In this document: positions 9,396-17,370 of the stretch, one piece after another
How the letters are laid out: each line of letters starts with the position of its first letter
How positions within the stretch are numbered: position 1 is the stretch's first letter
Program-made: the position numbers and the translations under genes
Notes under the pieces: model-generated
Databases searched by the model: none
What the model was told of the DNA's origin: nothing
Seen by the model: only the letters and a program-made list of their open reading frames with translations
From: Winogradskyella psychrotolerans RS-3
GTDB lineage: Bacteria > Bacteroidota > Bacteroidia > Flavobacteriales > Flavobacteriaceae
Length of the DNA: 64,000 nucleotides
Assembly: GCF_000427335.1 (NCBI RefSeq)
Contig: NZ_ATMR01000094.1
Location: 91,036-155,035 of the forward strand
Direction: 5' to 3'

Positions 9396-10418
9396 ATGGG
9401 AATATTTGATATATTTAAGAAGAAGACAACCGACTCAACATTTCCAGAAAATGAATTAGAGAAAATTTTCTTACGAGCTACACAAGAAATAGCTGCTCAA
9501 AAGGAATTTTATCAAAAATTATTATGGAGTCAATTGTTTGTTTTGACCGACGAACATATGGATTCGGAAGAAGGAATTCAAACATTGGAAGAGGATACAA
9601 TTGTGCGATTTGTAACGTTTGAAGAAGGACAAATTCCAATTTTTACTTCTACAAATAGAATTTTTGATAAAGGAGTAATAAAAGAAGAAGTTCCATATGT
9701 GAGTCTTAAAGGCCAGGACTTATTTCGTATTGCGAAAGGAGCAACATTTATTCTAAATCCTAATTCAAACTATGTAAAGGAATTAATCCCAGAGGAAATT
9801 GAAAACCTCATGGATGGAACACTCTATGACAAGATTGATGAACAGGAAATAGAGGATATTAAATTTCAAGAGTTTAATGAAATATTTGAACGAGCAGGAA
9901 ATAAACAAGAAGGATTGATTTTGCTTGATGGATACCATATTAAAAAATTAAATAAATCAGAAAAATCAAGACTAGAAGAATCTGTAATAGAATTTGAAAA
10001 ATGTCTTGCCATAATTCCTGAACATTGGCAAAGTATGATATTAATGTCCAAGGCGCTTCAACGATTAGAAAGACATTCTGAAGCTCTTGAACATTTAGAA
10101 AATGCTTGTAAAATTGAATTGGAAAATCATATCATTGCTATGGAGGCCTCTTTGGAAGCTATGCACTTGAAAGACATTGATAAAGCATTGTATTATTCTG
10201 TAGAATCTCTAAGACGAAAACCCAATGATTATGCATTGATGGGCAATCACGCAATGAATTTACTTGTAGCCAATAAAGACCAAGAAGCTAAAAATACTAT
10301 CGACAATGCGATTAAAATAAAGTCTAATGACGCTGTAAATAAAAACATCAGATTGATTATAAATGGTGTTATTTCTGGTAAACGAAAAAGACCAACTTTT
10401 GAAGACGCAATTAAATAA
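9396..10418 (+). CDS. SseB-domain protein with C-terminal TPR repeats
   Basis: A 340-aa cytoplasmic protein. Residues ~20-145 match the SseB N-terminal domain (QLFVLTDEH, VRFVTFEEGQIPIFTS, YVSLKGQDLF, ILNPNSNYVKELIPEEI). Residues ~165-320 are helical TPR-like repeats (LEESVIEFEKCLAIIPEHW, ALQRLERHSEALEHLENA). SseB domains occur in type III secretion-linked and rhodanese-type proteins and in many housekeeping proteins of unknown role; TPRs suggest a scaffold. It sits in the accessory pocket between two copies of the cassette-end-like element, so it may have been acquired as a single-gene unit. Function not assigned. Confidence 0.8.
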   Translation: MGIFDIFKKKTTDSTFPENELEKIFLRATQEIAAQKEFYQKLLWSQLFVLTDEHMDSEEGIQTLEEDTIVRFVTFEEGQIPIFTSTNRIFDKGVIKEEVPYVSLKGQDLFRIAKGATFILNPNSNYVKELIPEEIENLMDGTLYDKIDEQEIEDIKFQEFNEIFERAGNKQEGLILLDGYHIKKLNKSEKSRLEESVIEFEKCLAIIPEHWQSMILMSKALQRLERHSEALEHLENACKIELENHIIAMEASLEAMHLKDIDKALYYSVESLRRKPNDYALMGNHAMNLLVANKDQEAKNTIDNAIKIKSNDAVNKNIRLIINGVISGKRKRPTFEDAIK

Positions 10419-10422
10419 TAAC

Positions 10423-10513
10423 GCTATCTAACACCTTGAATAATTAATTGCTTAGTCAATGTCAACTTGCTAACATTGCTGTAAAATATTCTCACTATGA
10501 CTTATTTATAAAT
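10423..10513. repeat. Cassette-end-like structured element (copy B)
   Basis: A diverged copy of the 9243-9378 element, starting with ATCTAACACC and keeping the internal words attgct, caactt, aacattgct, aatattct and ttattta in the same order. It lies directly behind the SseB-TPR gene, as copy A lies behind the nuclease-like gene. Its 3' half is degenerate. Confidence 0.45.
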
Positions 10514-10559
10514 GAAGTGTTTATACTATAGGTAAAAACCCTAAATAGAAATTAATAAC

Positions 10560-10913
10560 ATGTTGTTCGAAAATCCATTATTTTTAATTCCATTCAGTAG
10601 CGGACTCATCTTTTGTGTTGTAGGACTATTTATGTATAAATTTCCACCAAAGAAGATTAACGGAATCTATGGTTATAGGACAGCAAATTCTATGAAAAAT
10701 CAAGTGAGATGGGATTTTGCACAACTATATTCATCTAAACAAATGATAAAATACGGACTTCTACTTTCAGTATTTGGATTAGTTGGTTTGGTGTACGAGC
10801 CATCTGAAAGTATTTCTACTATGTTAGGCTTAGGTTTAATGATTTTAATGGTAGTTTTATTAATCGTTAAAGTCGAGAAAAAAATCAAAGAAGAATTTAA
10901 AGATACTGAATAA
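10560..10913 (+). CDS. SdpI family membrane protein
   Basis: A 117-aa integral membrane protein with three predicted membrane segments (residues ~9-26, ~63-80, ~86-104) and the family signature between the first two: PPKKINGIYGYRTANSMKN followed by W and N/Q-rich residues. The family includes the Bacillus immunity protein SdpI, but most members have no known toxin partner and none is visible here. It precedes the TetR operator by 7 nt but is most likely a separate unit. Confidence 0.85.
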   Translation: MLFENPLFLIPFSSGLIFCVVGLFMYKFPPKKINGIYGYRTANSMKNQVRWDFAQLYSSKQMIKYGLLLSVFGLVGLVYEPSESISTMLGLGLMILMVVLLIVKVEKKIKEEFKDTE

Positions 10914-10920
10914 ATAAAAT

Positions 10921-10938
10921 AGACAGACTTGTCTGTTT
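10921..10938. promoter_or_regulatory. TetR operator 1 (AGACAGACTTGTCTGTTT)
   Basis: An imperfect palindrome (one mismatch between half-sites) that covers the -33 TTG at 10929-10931 of the tetR promoter. An almost identical perfect palindrome lies before the next gene at 11547-11564. This is the classic layout for TetR autorepression. Confidence 0.8.
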
Positions 10939-10960
10939 ATAAAATTATTTTATATATTTG
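10929..10960 (+). promoter_or_regulatory. Promoter of the tetR gene
   Basis: TTG (10929-10931), 21 nt, TATATTTG (10953-10960), then the ATG at 10965. The -7 element ends 4 nt before the start codon, so the mRNA must be nearly or fully leaderless. Operator 1 overlaps the -33 element. Confidence 0.7.
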
Positions 10961-10964
10961 CACC

Positions 10965-11528
10965 ATGAAACATGCCGAAGTAAAAAATAGAATTACAGAA
11001 ACGGCCTCATTTTTATTTTATAAGAATGGGTATAATTCTACAGGTATCAATCAAATTATTGCGGAAGCAGGCATTGCTAAGGCAACGTTATATAATCATT
11101 TTAAATCTAAAGAAGACATTTGTTTGGCGTATCTCCAATACAAGAATGTCAATTTTTTAGAAGATTTTGAAAATTTTACAACGTCTAAACCAAAAGGAAA
11201 AGAGCAAATCCTAGCGATATTCGATTTCCTTCAACTGTTTTATCAGGATAAAGATTTTAATGGGTGTTGGTGTATAAAAACCGTTTCGGAAATTCCAAAA
11301 GATAATGAGATTATTAGACATGAAATTCAATCTCAAAAAAACGACTTTATCGCGATTATAGCAAGACTGATCACCAACAATTTAGAACAAGTGAAAAGTG
11401 AGCAAGTAAATTCACTCGCAAGACAGATTTATTTACTGTATGAAAGTGCCGTTGGAGAAAGTCACTTGCACCGAGAAGACTGGCCTATTGTTGAGTCTAA
11501 AAATTTATGTGAAAAAATAATAGCTTAA
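10965..11528 (+). CDS. TetR/AcrR family transcriptional regulator
   Basis: A 187-aa DNA-binding repressor. The N-terminal helix-turn-helix is typical (ETASFLFYKNGYNSTGINQI, then GIAKATLYNHFKSKEDI at residues ~37-53); the rest is the variable ligand/dimerisation domain with an unusual CWC pair near residue 105. An upstream in-frame ATG at 10929 would add 12 residues unlike the family and would start inside the operator, so 10965 is chosen. Palindromes at 10921 and 11547 imply it controls itself and the SDR/hydrolase genes downstream. Ligand unknown; a reactive or xenobiotic compound is a guess based on the enzymes. Confidence 0.93.
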   Translation: MKHAEVKNRITETASFLFYKNGYNSTGINQIIAEAGIAKATLYNHFKSKEDICLAYLQYKNVNFLEDFENFTTSKPKGKEQILAIFDFLQLFYQDKDFNGCWCIKTVSEIPKDNEIIRHEIQSQKNDFIAIIARLITNNLEQVKSEQVNSLARQIYLLYESAVGESHLHREDWPIVESKNLCEKIIA

Positions 11529-11546
11529 AAAAATTTGAACAAACAA

Positions 11547-11564
11547 AGACAGACTTGTCTGTCT
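11547..11564. promoter_or_regulatory. TetR operator 2 (AGACAGACTTGTCTGTCT)
   Basis: A perfect 18-bp palindrome 26 nt before the SDR start codon. It shares 17 of 18 positions with operator 1. Its central TTG (11555-11557) could serve as the -33 of an SDR promoter; the corresponding -7 (taatttaa, ~11573) is poor. Confidence 0.85.
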
Positions 11565-11590
11565 AATTTTAATAATTTAATAAAAATATA

Positions 11591-12337
11591 ATGAAAGAAT
11601 TTGAAAACAAAGTAGCTTTAGTCATTGGCGGAACAAGCGGAATAGGTAATGCCACTACAAACGCCTTATTAGAAGGAGGAGCAATAGTACATGTTGTAGG
11701 TAGAAATACAGATAAAATTGCGGATGCACCAAACTTGGTTAAACACACGGCAAACATATCTAGTACAACAGATGTAGATGCTTTAATCGCTAAAATTGAG
11801 GATTTAGATAACTTGGACTATTTGGTAAATGCATCAGGGATTTTTGGCCCTAAACCGTTTTTAGATCACACTATGGAAGACTATAATTCGTATTTAGATT
11901 TAAATAGAGGTTTCTTCTTTATCACACAAAGTGCCGCTAAAAAAATGAAAGCAACTAAAGGAGGCTCTATTGTAAATGTAGGTTCTATGTGGGCAAAACA
12001 AGCCGTAAAAGCAACACCTTCTACGGCCTATTCTATGCAGAAAGCAGGTTTGCATTCGCTAACACAACATTTGGCTATGGAATTAGCAGAAGATAACATT
12101 CGTGTTAATGCAGTGTCTCCTGCCTTAGTTAATACTCCTGTTTATCATGGTGTTTTTGGAGGTGAAGAAGCGGCTAAAGAAGCGTTGGTTGGTTTTAACG
12201 GATTTCACCCCATAGGTCGTTTTGGTGAATCTGAAGATGTAGCCAATACTATTATCTTTTTATTATCAGACAAAGCAGCTTGGGTAACAGGTGCCATTTG
12301 GGATACCGATGGTGGTGTTATGGCTGGTAGAAATTAA
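11591..12337 (+). CDS. Short-chain dehydrogenase/reductase (SDR)
   Basis: A 248-aa classical SDR oxidoreductase using NAD(P)H. Rossmann motif GGTSGIG at residues 13-19, NASG at ~80 (the NNAG position), catalytic Ser132, Tyr147 and Lys151 (YSMQK), and the C-terminal [12 protein letters not shown]. The substrate cannot be read from the sequence. It is preceded by operator 2 of the adjacent TetR repressor and followed by a terminator, so it forms a repressed single-gene unit. The similar-purpose hydrolases downstream may be part of the same response. Confidence 0.94.
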   Translation: MKEFENKVALVIGGTSGIGNATTNALLEGGAIVHVVGRNTDKIADAPNLVKHTANISSTTDVDALIAKIEDLDNLDYLVNASGIFGPKPFLDHTMEDYNSYLDLNRGFFFITQSAAKKMKATKGGSIVNVGSMWAKQAVKATPSTAYSMQKAGLHSLTQHLAMELAEDNIRVNAVSPALVNTPVYHGVFGGEEAAKEALVGFNGFHPIGRFGESEDVANTIIFLLSDKAAWVTGAIWDTDGGVMAGRN

Positions 12338-12357
12338 AAAACTAAAAATAATTATTG

Positions 12358-12398
12358 AGCCATAACCTTAACTCATTTTGGTTATGGCTTTTCTATTT
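12358..12398 (+). terminator. Rho-independent terminator of the SDR gene
   Basis: A 10-bp perfect stem (AGCCATAACC / GGTTATGGCT) with a 12-nt loop and a T-rich tail, 20 nt after the SDR stop codon. Confidence 0.85.
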
Positions 12399-12443
12399 TA
12401 TAAATCTCAAAATAATTTTGAGATTTAAATTTGAATTCAAACT

Positions 12444-13424
12444 ATGAAAAATTTAGTCCTAACCGTGAGTATCGTTTTACTGTTTATTTCTTGTAAAGAG
12501 ACAGTAACATCAGAAACGGACCGTATGTCTAAAACTACAACGTCCAATAGTACTAGTGAAAAATCAACATTAAAATATAAAACATTAGCTGTAAACGGGA
12601 TAAATATTGCCTATCGAGAAGCTGGTAATCCCAAAAACCCGACTATTGTTTTACTACATGGTTTTCCGGCATCATCGTACCAATACCGAAAAGTGTTAGC
12701 ACAATTATCTAACGAGTTTCATTTAATCGCACCTGATTATCCAGGTTTTGGGAACAGTGATTTTCCAGATGCTGAAACATATACGTATACCTTTGATAAT
12801 ATAGCGACTACTATTGATTCCTTTTTAGAGCAAAAGGAGATTAATTCTTATGCTATAATGATTCAAGATTATGGAGCTCCTATTGGTTTTAGATTAGCGA
12901 CTGCACATCCTGAAAGAATTGCAGCAATCATCAATCAAAATGGAAATGCTTACGAAGAAGGTCTAGGCGATGCTTGGGCTGGAATAAAAGCACTTTGGAA
13001 AAATAGAACAAAAGAAACCGAAGATGCTTTATTGACTGCTTTTTCTTTGGAAGGTTTAAAATGGCAATACACACATGGTGTTAGAGATATTGAAACCGTA
13101 GATCCTGATAGTTACAATTTAGATTTCTTAAGATTGTCTAGACCCAATGCACATGCCGTAAATTTAGATTTGTTTTACGATTATCAAAATAACGTGAAGC
13201 TTTACCCAAAATGGCAAGATTATTTAAGAGATAACCAACCACCATTATTAATAGTTTGGGGTAAAAACGATGCTTTTTTTCCTGAAAGTGGTGCCGAAGC
13301 GTTTAAAAAAGACGTAAAAGACATTGATTATAACATTTATGATACAGGGCATTTTGCTTTGGAAGAAGAGGGTGATGCCATTATTGAAAGCATTAGAAAC
13401 TTCATGAGAAATCAAAATAAATAA
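12444..13424 (+). CDS. Alpha/beta hydrolase lipoprotein, haloalkane dehalogenase/epoxide hydrolase-like
   Basis: A 326-aa predicted lipoprotein (lipobox LFISC, residues ~13-17) with an alpha/beta hydrolase fold. LHGFPASS is the oxyanion-hole motif; the nucleophile elbow reads QDYGAP with Asp142 in place of Ser, as in haloalkane dehalogenases and epoxide hydrolases; WGKNDAFF supplies an acid and GHFALEE the His (H303). The reaction is therefore likely a hydrolysis through an aspartyl-ester intermediate, substrate unknown. Unusual for this fold, it appears to be lipid-anchored outside the cytoplasm. A paralogue follows after 9 nt, probably in one operon. Confidence 0.88.
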   Translation: MKNLVLTVSIVLLFISCKETVTSETDRMSKTTTSNSTSEKSTLKYKTLAVNGINIAYREAGNPKNPTIVLLHGFPASSYQYRKVLAQLSNEFHLIAPDYPGFGNSDFPDAETYTYTFDNIATTIDSFLEQKEINSYAIMIQDYGAPIGFRLATAHPERIAAIINQNGNAYEEGLGDAWAGIKALWKNRTKETEDALLTAFSLEGLKWQYTHGVRDIETVDPDSYNLDFLRLSRPNAHAVNLDLFYDYQNNVKLYPKWQDYLRDNQPPLLIVWGKNDAFFPESGAEAFKKDVKDIDYNIYDTGHFALEEEGDAIIESIRNFMRNQNK

Positions 13425-13433
13425 ACATCTAGA

Positions 13434-14402
13434 ATGAAGCAATTTGTAATAATTTTATTGGTAATATTATCCTTATTTGGATGTCAGGGTAAAACAGACG
13501 AGACTAAAAAACAGTTCTTTTTACCACCAACGACAACCTATAATTATGTAGAAATTGATAGTGTAAAACTATTTTATAGAGAAGCAGGAGATAAAAGCAA
13601 TCCAACGATAGTATTGCTGCATGGTTATCCGTCATCTTCACATTCGTATAGAAACCTTATTCCGATGCTGGCGACGCATTATCATGTAATTGCACCAGAT
13701 AATTTAGGGTCGGGTTATAGCACGCATTTAGATCCTGCAACGACGACATACACTTTTGATCTCTTGGCTGATTATACGGAGAAGTTAATCGATACACTTC
13801 AAATTAAGAATTATGTAATGTTCATGCAAGATTTTGGGGCTCCTGTGGGTTACCGAATGATGATGAGAAATCCAAAACGGATTGAGGCTTTAATTGTTCA
13901 AAATGCGAATGCGTATTTAGACGGTTTAACGCCTAAACGACAAGCTTTTTTTAGAACAGCACAAACGGATACCTCACAAGTAAAGCACGATTTTTTATAT
14001 CGTTTAACAGGTGAAGATGCGATAATAAACCAGCAGTATTTATTTGATTTAGACGCTACAAGTATCAATATTCAGAGTCCGGATGCTTGGACACACGACT
14101 TAACATTTTTAAGGTCTAAGAAAGACAGAGAAATTCAAGTGCAGCTATTTAAAGATTACAATACCAATTTAATTCGCTATCCGAAATGGCAAAAGATGTT
14201 GAGAGAGAACCAACCAAAAACCTTAATAGCTTGGGGTAAAAAGGACTTGAAATTCAATTATAAAGGAGCGGAAGCTTATTTAAGAGATTTACCCAATGCA
14301 GAGTTGCACTTATTAGATGCTGGCCATTTTGCAGCAGAAGAAAAGACACAGGATATTGCAATACTTATTTTAGAATTTTTGTCTAAGAATGAGATAAGAT
14401 AA
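13434..14402 (+). CDS. Alpha/beta hydrolase lipoprotein, paralogue of the preceding gene
   Basis: A 322-aa tandem paralogue with its own lipobox (LSLFGC, Cys ~17) and the same motif order: LHGYPSSS, nucleophile Asp133 in QDFGAP, WGKKD and His298 in AGHFAAEE. The two proteins align over their full length but are clearly diverged, so the duplication is not recent. It is co-oriented and 9 nt from the first copy. A terminator follows at 14477. Same likely chemistry; whether the two differ in substrate is unknown. Confidence 0.87.
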   Translation: MKQFVIILLVILSLFGCQGKTDETKKQFFLPPTTTYNYVEIDSVKLFYREAGDKSNPTIVLLHGYPSSSHSYRNLIPMLATHYHVIAPDNLGSGYSTHLDPATTTYTFDLLADYTEKLIDTLQIKNYVMFMQDFGAPVGYRMMMRNPKRIEALIVQNANAYLDGLTPKRQAFFRTAQTDTSQVKHDFLYRLTGEDAIINQQYLFDLDATSINIQSPDAWTHDLTFLRSKKDREIQVQLFKDYNTNLIRYPKWQKMLRENQPKTLIAWGKKDLKFNYKGAEAYLRDLPNAELHLLDAGHFAAEEKTQDIAILILEFLSKNEIR

Positions 14403-14476
14403 AGAGTTAAAAGTGCGAAACCTACTTTATAAATCATATTTAAGGTAAAGGCTTGTAGTTATCCTAAATTTGCGCA

Positions 14477-14501
14477 AAGGATGGTAACGGCATCCTTTTT
14501 T
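14477..14501 (+). terminator. Rho-independent terminator of the hydrolase operon
   Basis: A 7-bp perfect stem (AAGGATG / CATCCTT) with a 7-nt loop and T6, 75 nt after the second hydrolase. A TAAATTTG -7-like element sits just before it at 14465-14472. Confidence 0.75.
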
Positions 14502-14698
14502 GCCATTAAAAGCAAAAAAGATATAGTGGACAGCCTGGTTTATGCGCCCAACAAAGTAAATATATAAGGCATCTATATGGCTATAACCAAAACATATACA
14601 GCCATTGTAAGGTTTGCCAAATATTTTGACTAATTTTGCAGTTGTACCAGTAAAAGGTGCACTAAAAACGAAGTACAATACAATTAAAAATAAATATT
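14502..14698 (+). other. trxA upstream region
   Basis: No convincing gene. It contains an imperfect hairpin at 14577-14605 (ATGGCT / AGCCAT) and a good -7 element TAATTTTG at 14631-14638, 61 nt before the trxA start, with TTG at 14605-14607 or 14614-14616, neither at ideal spacing. A minus-strand open frame across 14427-14678 looks non-coding. Confidence 0.5.
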
Positions 14699-15016
14699 AT
14701 GGCATTAGAAATAACAGATGCAAATTTTGAAGAGACAGTATTAAAGAGTGACAAACCAGTAGTAGTTGATTTCTGGGCTGCTTGGTGTGGACCATGTCGT
14801 ATGGTTGGACCAATCATTGATGAAATCAGTACAGAATACGAAGGTAAAGCTGTAGTTGGTAAGGTAGATGTTGATGCAAATCAAGAATTCGCTGCTAAGT
14901 ATGGTGTTAGAAACATCCCTACTGTTTTGGTTTTTCAAGGTGGTGAAGTTGTTGGTCGCCAGGTTGGAGTTGCGCCTAAAAAGGCATATTCTGACGCTAT
15001 CGACGCACTTTTGTAG
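14699..15016 (+). CDS. trxA: Thioredoxin
   Basis: A 105-aa cytoplasmic thioredoxin, the general disulfide reductant. The active site WCGPC has its cysteines at residues 30 and 33; the conserved cis-Pro follows NIPT (~residue 75), and the C-terminal GGEVVGRQVG loop is typical. Length equals the family norm and there is no signal peptide. It is transcribed alone with a -7 element at 14631 and a strong terminator at 15041. Confidence 0.97.
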   Translation: MALEITDANFEETVLKSDKPVVVDFWAAWCGPCRMVGPIIDEISTEYEGKAVVGKVDVDANQEFAAKYGVRNIPTVLVFQGGEVVGRQVGVAPKKAYSDAIDALL

Positions 15017-15040
15017 TCAATACTCTAAAAGAAATGATAA

Positions 15041-15069
15041 AAGGTTTGCCTATACGGCAAACCTTTTTT
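15041..15069 (+). terminator. Rho-independent terminator of trxA
   Basis: A 10-bp perfect stem (AAGGTTTGCC / GGCAAACCTT) with a 5-nt loop and T6. It ends 15 nt before the next start codon. Confidence 0.92.
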
Positions 15070-15083
15070 AGTTTCGGTAACTG

Positions 15084-16013
15084 ATGGATTTACAACAAGA
15101 ACTCAATAAAACAGGAGGTTTTAAAAATCTCGAATTATTAGCGAAGCAAGTCGTTGAAGGCTTTATTGCTGGGATGCATAAAAGTCCATTTCATGGGTTT
15201 TCTGCTGAGTTTGCTGAGCATAAGATTTATAATCCGGGAGAAAGCACGAGACATATAGATTGGAAGTTATATGCGAAAACAGACCGTTTGTATACCAAGC
15301 GTTATGATGAAGAAACCAATTTGCGTTGCCATATTATATTAGATAATAGCCGTTCTATGCATTATCCTGAATCGGCTGGAACTTCTATAGATAATCTTAA
15401 TAAAATCGCATTCTCGGCTCTGGCAAGTGCATCTATGATGCATATTCTTAAAAAACAACGCGATGCTGTTGGCTTGAGTATTTATAGTGATACTTATGAT
15501 TTCTATTCCCCTGAAAAGGGTAGTGAGCGTCATCATCAAATGCTATTACATAAGTTGAGTGACGCGGTAGTTTCTAAATCTGAGACTAAAACAACAGAAA
15601 CGTATCGGTATTTACATCAGATTGCAGAAAAAATTTATCGTAGATCTTTGATTTTTGTGTTTACAGATATGTTTCAAACCTCAGAAGAGGATGAAAAATT
15701 GTTTGAAGCGTTGCGACATTTAAAGCATAATAAGCATGAAGTGGTCTTATTTCATGTTTTTGATAAAGAAAAAGAACAATCTTTTAATTTTAATAATATA
15801 CCAACACGATTTATAGATGTTGAGACTGGTGACCATATAAATTTGTACGCCGATAACATCAAAGAGAACTACGAAAAATCTGTAAAAGAATACTTTACAG
15901 ACTTAAAATTAAGGTGTGGTCAATACCGAATTAAGTATGTAGAGGCTGATATTAATGCTGGTTTTAATAGTATATTAACCACCTACATGATAGAGCGACA
16001 AAAATTTATTTAA
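15084..16013 (+). CDS. DUF58 domain protein
   Basis: A 309-aa soluble protein of the DUF58 family, related to von Willebrand A domains and usually found beside MoxR ATPases and BatA/B-type proteins. Typical features are GMHKSPFHGFSAEFAEHKIYNPG, the HIDWKLYAKTDRLYTKRY block, and a VWA-like strand with DNSRSMHY (MIDAS-like D-x-S-x-S). No MoxR gene is adjacent here, which is slightly unusual. It starts shortly after the trxA terminator and must have its own promoter or rely on read-through. Confidence 0.88.
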   Translation: MDLQQELNKTGGFKNLELLAKQVVEGFIAGMHKSPFHGFSAEFAEHKIYNPGESTRHIDWKLYAKTDRLYTKRYDEETNLRCHIILDNSRSMHYPESAGTSIDNLNKIAFSALASASMMHILKKQRDAVGLSIYSDTYDFYSPEKGSERHHQMLLHKLSDAVVSKSETKTTETYRYLHQIAEKIYRRSLIFVFTDMFQTSEEDEKLFEALRHLKHNKHEVVLFHVFDKEKEQSFNFNNIPTRFIDVETGDHINLYADNIKENYEKSVKEYFTDLKLRCGQYRIKYVEADINAGFNSILTTYMIERQKFI

Positions 16014-16040
16014 AATATTTTTTATTTTTTTGTTTTTTGT

Positions 16041-16070
16041 TTGTGGAATTGAAAATGCAGTGTATATTTG
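16041..16070 (+). promoter_or_regulatory. Promoter of tRNA-Asp
   Basis: TTG (16041-16043), 19 nt, TATATTTG (16063-16070): a perfect Bacteroidota consensus promoter 18 nt before the mature tRNA. Confidence 0.85.
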
Positions 16071-16088
16071 CACTCGCAATTAAGCAAC

Positions 16089-16162
16089 GGTCTGGTAGTT
16101 CAGTTGGTTAGAATGTCGCCCTGTCACGGCGAAGGTCGCGGGTTCGAGTCCCGTCCAGACCG
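16089..16162 (+). tRNA. tRNA-Asp (GTC)
   Basis: A 74-nt cloverleaf: acceptor stem GGTCTGG / CCAGACC with discriminator G, a D-arm, anticodon stem-loop with CTGTCAC (anticodon GTC), and GGTTCGAGTCC in the T-arm. The 3' CCA is not encoded. It stands alone between a consensus promoter and a terminator. Confidence 0.97.
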
Positions 16163-16177
16163 CTAAAATTGCAAAAG

Positions 16178-16205
16178 AAGCTTCAAGAAATTGAGGCTTT
16201 TTTTT
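16178..16205 (+). terminator. Rho-independent terminator of tRNA-Asp
   Basis: A 9-bp stem (AAGCTTCAA / TTGAGGCTT, one G-T pair), GAAA loop and T8, 16 nt after the tRNA. Confidence 0.88.
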
Positions 16206-16413
16206 AGCAATATAATGACGTTGTGTTGTTCTAGGAGAGATCCTAGAGTAGTTGTAAGAAACTCATTGTTGTTGAGTTCTTACCAATGAGAAGCTTTCCT
16301 TTTTTCTGTATAAGAAGATCGGGATGCTTTTTGTTTTTAGGGGCTTTTTGAGTAGCGTCAATATTAGTTTCTATTTTAAATTTAGAGGTCGTTGCCGTCT
16401 TTAACTTTCGTTT
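16206..16413. other. Structured intergenic region after tRNA-Asp
   Basis: Two hairpins in a row: TCTAGGA-GAGA-TCCTAGA (16230-16247) and GTAAGAA...TTCTTAC extended by CTCA/TGAG (16254-16283). On the minus strand the frame of the next gene stays open for ~58 codons past its stop (to a TAG near 16231) with plausible residues such as KGKLLIGKN, but no start codon. It may be a remnant of a longer C-terminus or chance. Confidence 0.35.
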
Positions 16414-17172
16414 TTAGTATATCAATTTACCATTCTCTGTTAAAACAATCTGATCGTTTTTTAAAACTTCGAGCGTAGCTTCGGGTTCATCATCTTTAGA
16501 TATGCTATTTCTGTATATTGTGTAAGTGTATAGTCCGTTTGTAAATGTAATAGCATAATTACCTCCGTTACCTTGAAATTCATAGTCTCCGTCACTCAAC
16601 ACTAAATTGGGTTTTGAAGATTCTTTATCAGTTATGTTCCAAGATGCGTATCTGTAAGTGTTATTAGCGAGCTGGTCTATTCTAATGATGTGTTTTTTAG
16701 TCTTTAGCTTAAGCGTTGGGTTGTCAAATGTTTTCAAAGAGCTGTGCAGGTTTTCTTTATCCTTGGCTATCAATGCGGTTCTGTTCTTTCTTTCAGTCTC
16801 GCTTTCGTAGTTTATGGCTTTTATTTTTCCGTTGTCGCTATCCATCCAGATTACTCCATCATTTAGCATAATACCTCTCCAACCAACTTCTTCCCACTGT
16901 TCAGCTTTAGAATTTGTGATTAGTGCAACTAGTTTATCATCAAAAACCTCGGAAAAGCGCTGCTTAAAATCGGCTTCGTTTTGTATGCTTAGTAGAGGAT
17001 ATTCTCGGTTTAAAGGGTAATTGATGTGCTTAGCTAATTGGTCAATGTTTTTGGCTTTAAACAAGCTTGTTATTGTGTTGATGTTGGTTCTTTTTTGCTC
17101 ATCAAGCGTTTCGCTTTGTGTAAAACCTATTTTTGCAACAAATAGTAGTAAAACTAAAAATCTGATTTTCAT
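16414..17172 (-). CDS. Exported protein of unknown function
   Basis: A 252-aa protein with a cleavable signal peptide (MKIRFLVLLLFVAKIGFTQ), so periplasmic or outer-membrane-associated. The first half includes GWRGIMLNDGVIWMD, GKIKAINYES; the second half is beta-rich. I do not recognise a named domain. It is transcribed alone on the minus strand, 198 nt from the CsgG-like operon. The same frame stays open beyond the stop codon, which leaves a small chance that the stop is a recent truncation. Confidence 0.75.
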   Translation of the reverse strand: MKIRFLVLLLFVAKIGFTQSETLDEQKRTNINTITSLFKAKNIDQLAKHINYPLNREYPLLSIQNEADFKQRFSEVFDDKLVALITNSKAEQWEEVGWRGIMLNDGVIWMDSDNGKIKAINYESETERKNRTALIAKDKENLHSSLKTFDNPTLKLKTKKHIIRIDQLANNTYRYASWNITDKESSKPNLVLSDGDYEFQGNGGNYAITFTNGLYTYTIYRNSISKDDEPEATLEVLKNDQIVLTENGKLIY

Positions 17173-17310
17173 AATTAGGTGTTTTTATAAATTTTTAAAA
17201 TGTCATGTATGGTTGGTTTGTATAACTAAGATTACTTAATGATAAGTGGTCTAAGTAATTTGAATTAAGATGGGTTTTAATGAAATATGTAGCGAAATTG
17301 AGAAACAAGA

Positions 17311-17343
17311 AAGCCGACTCTAAAAATGACATTGAGACGGCTT
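17311..17343 (-). terminator. Terminator-like hairpin behind the CsgG-like operon
   Basis: A 10-bp stem with one mismatch (AAGCCGACTC / GAGACGGCTT) 28 nt after the last gene of the minus-strand operon. The U tract is weak (TTCTTGTTTC), so efficiency is uncertain. Confidence 0.5.
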
Positions 17344-17370
17344 TACTTAGAATTAATAGACTCCCTAAAT

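Noticed and set aside
7381..10513. A true integron
   Set aside because: No integrase gene in the window, cores do not strictly fit GTTRRRY/RYYYAAC, and the second unit's 5' edge does not match its 3' core. Only the cassette-like layout is reported.
14427..14678. 83-codon minus-strand open frame between the hydrolase terminator and trxA
   Set aside because: It runs antisense across the hydrolase terminator and the trxA -7 element, has no family-like motif or signal, and its composition fits chance in AT-rich DNA.
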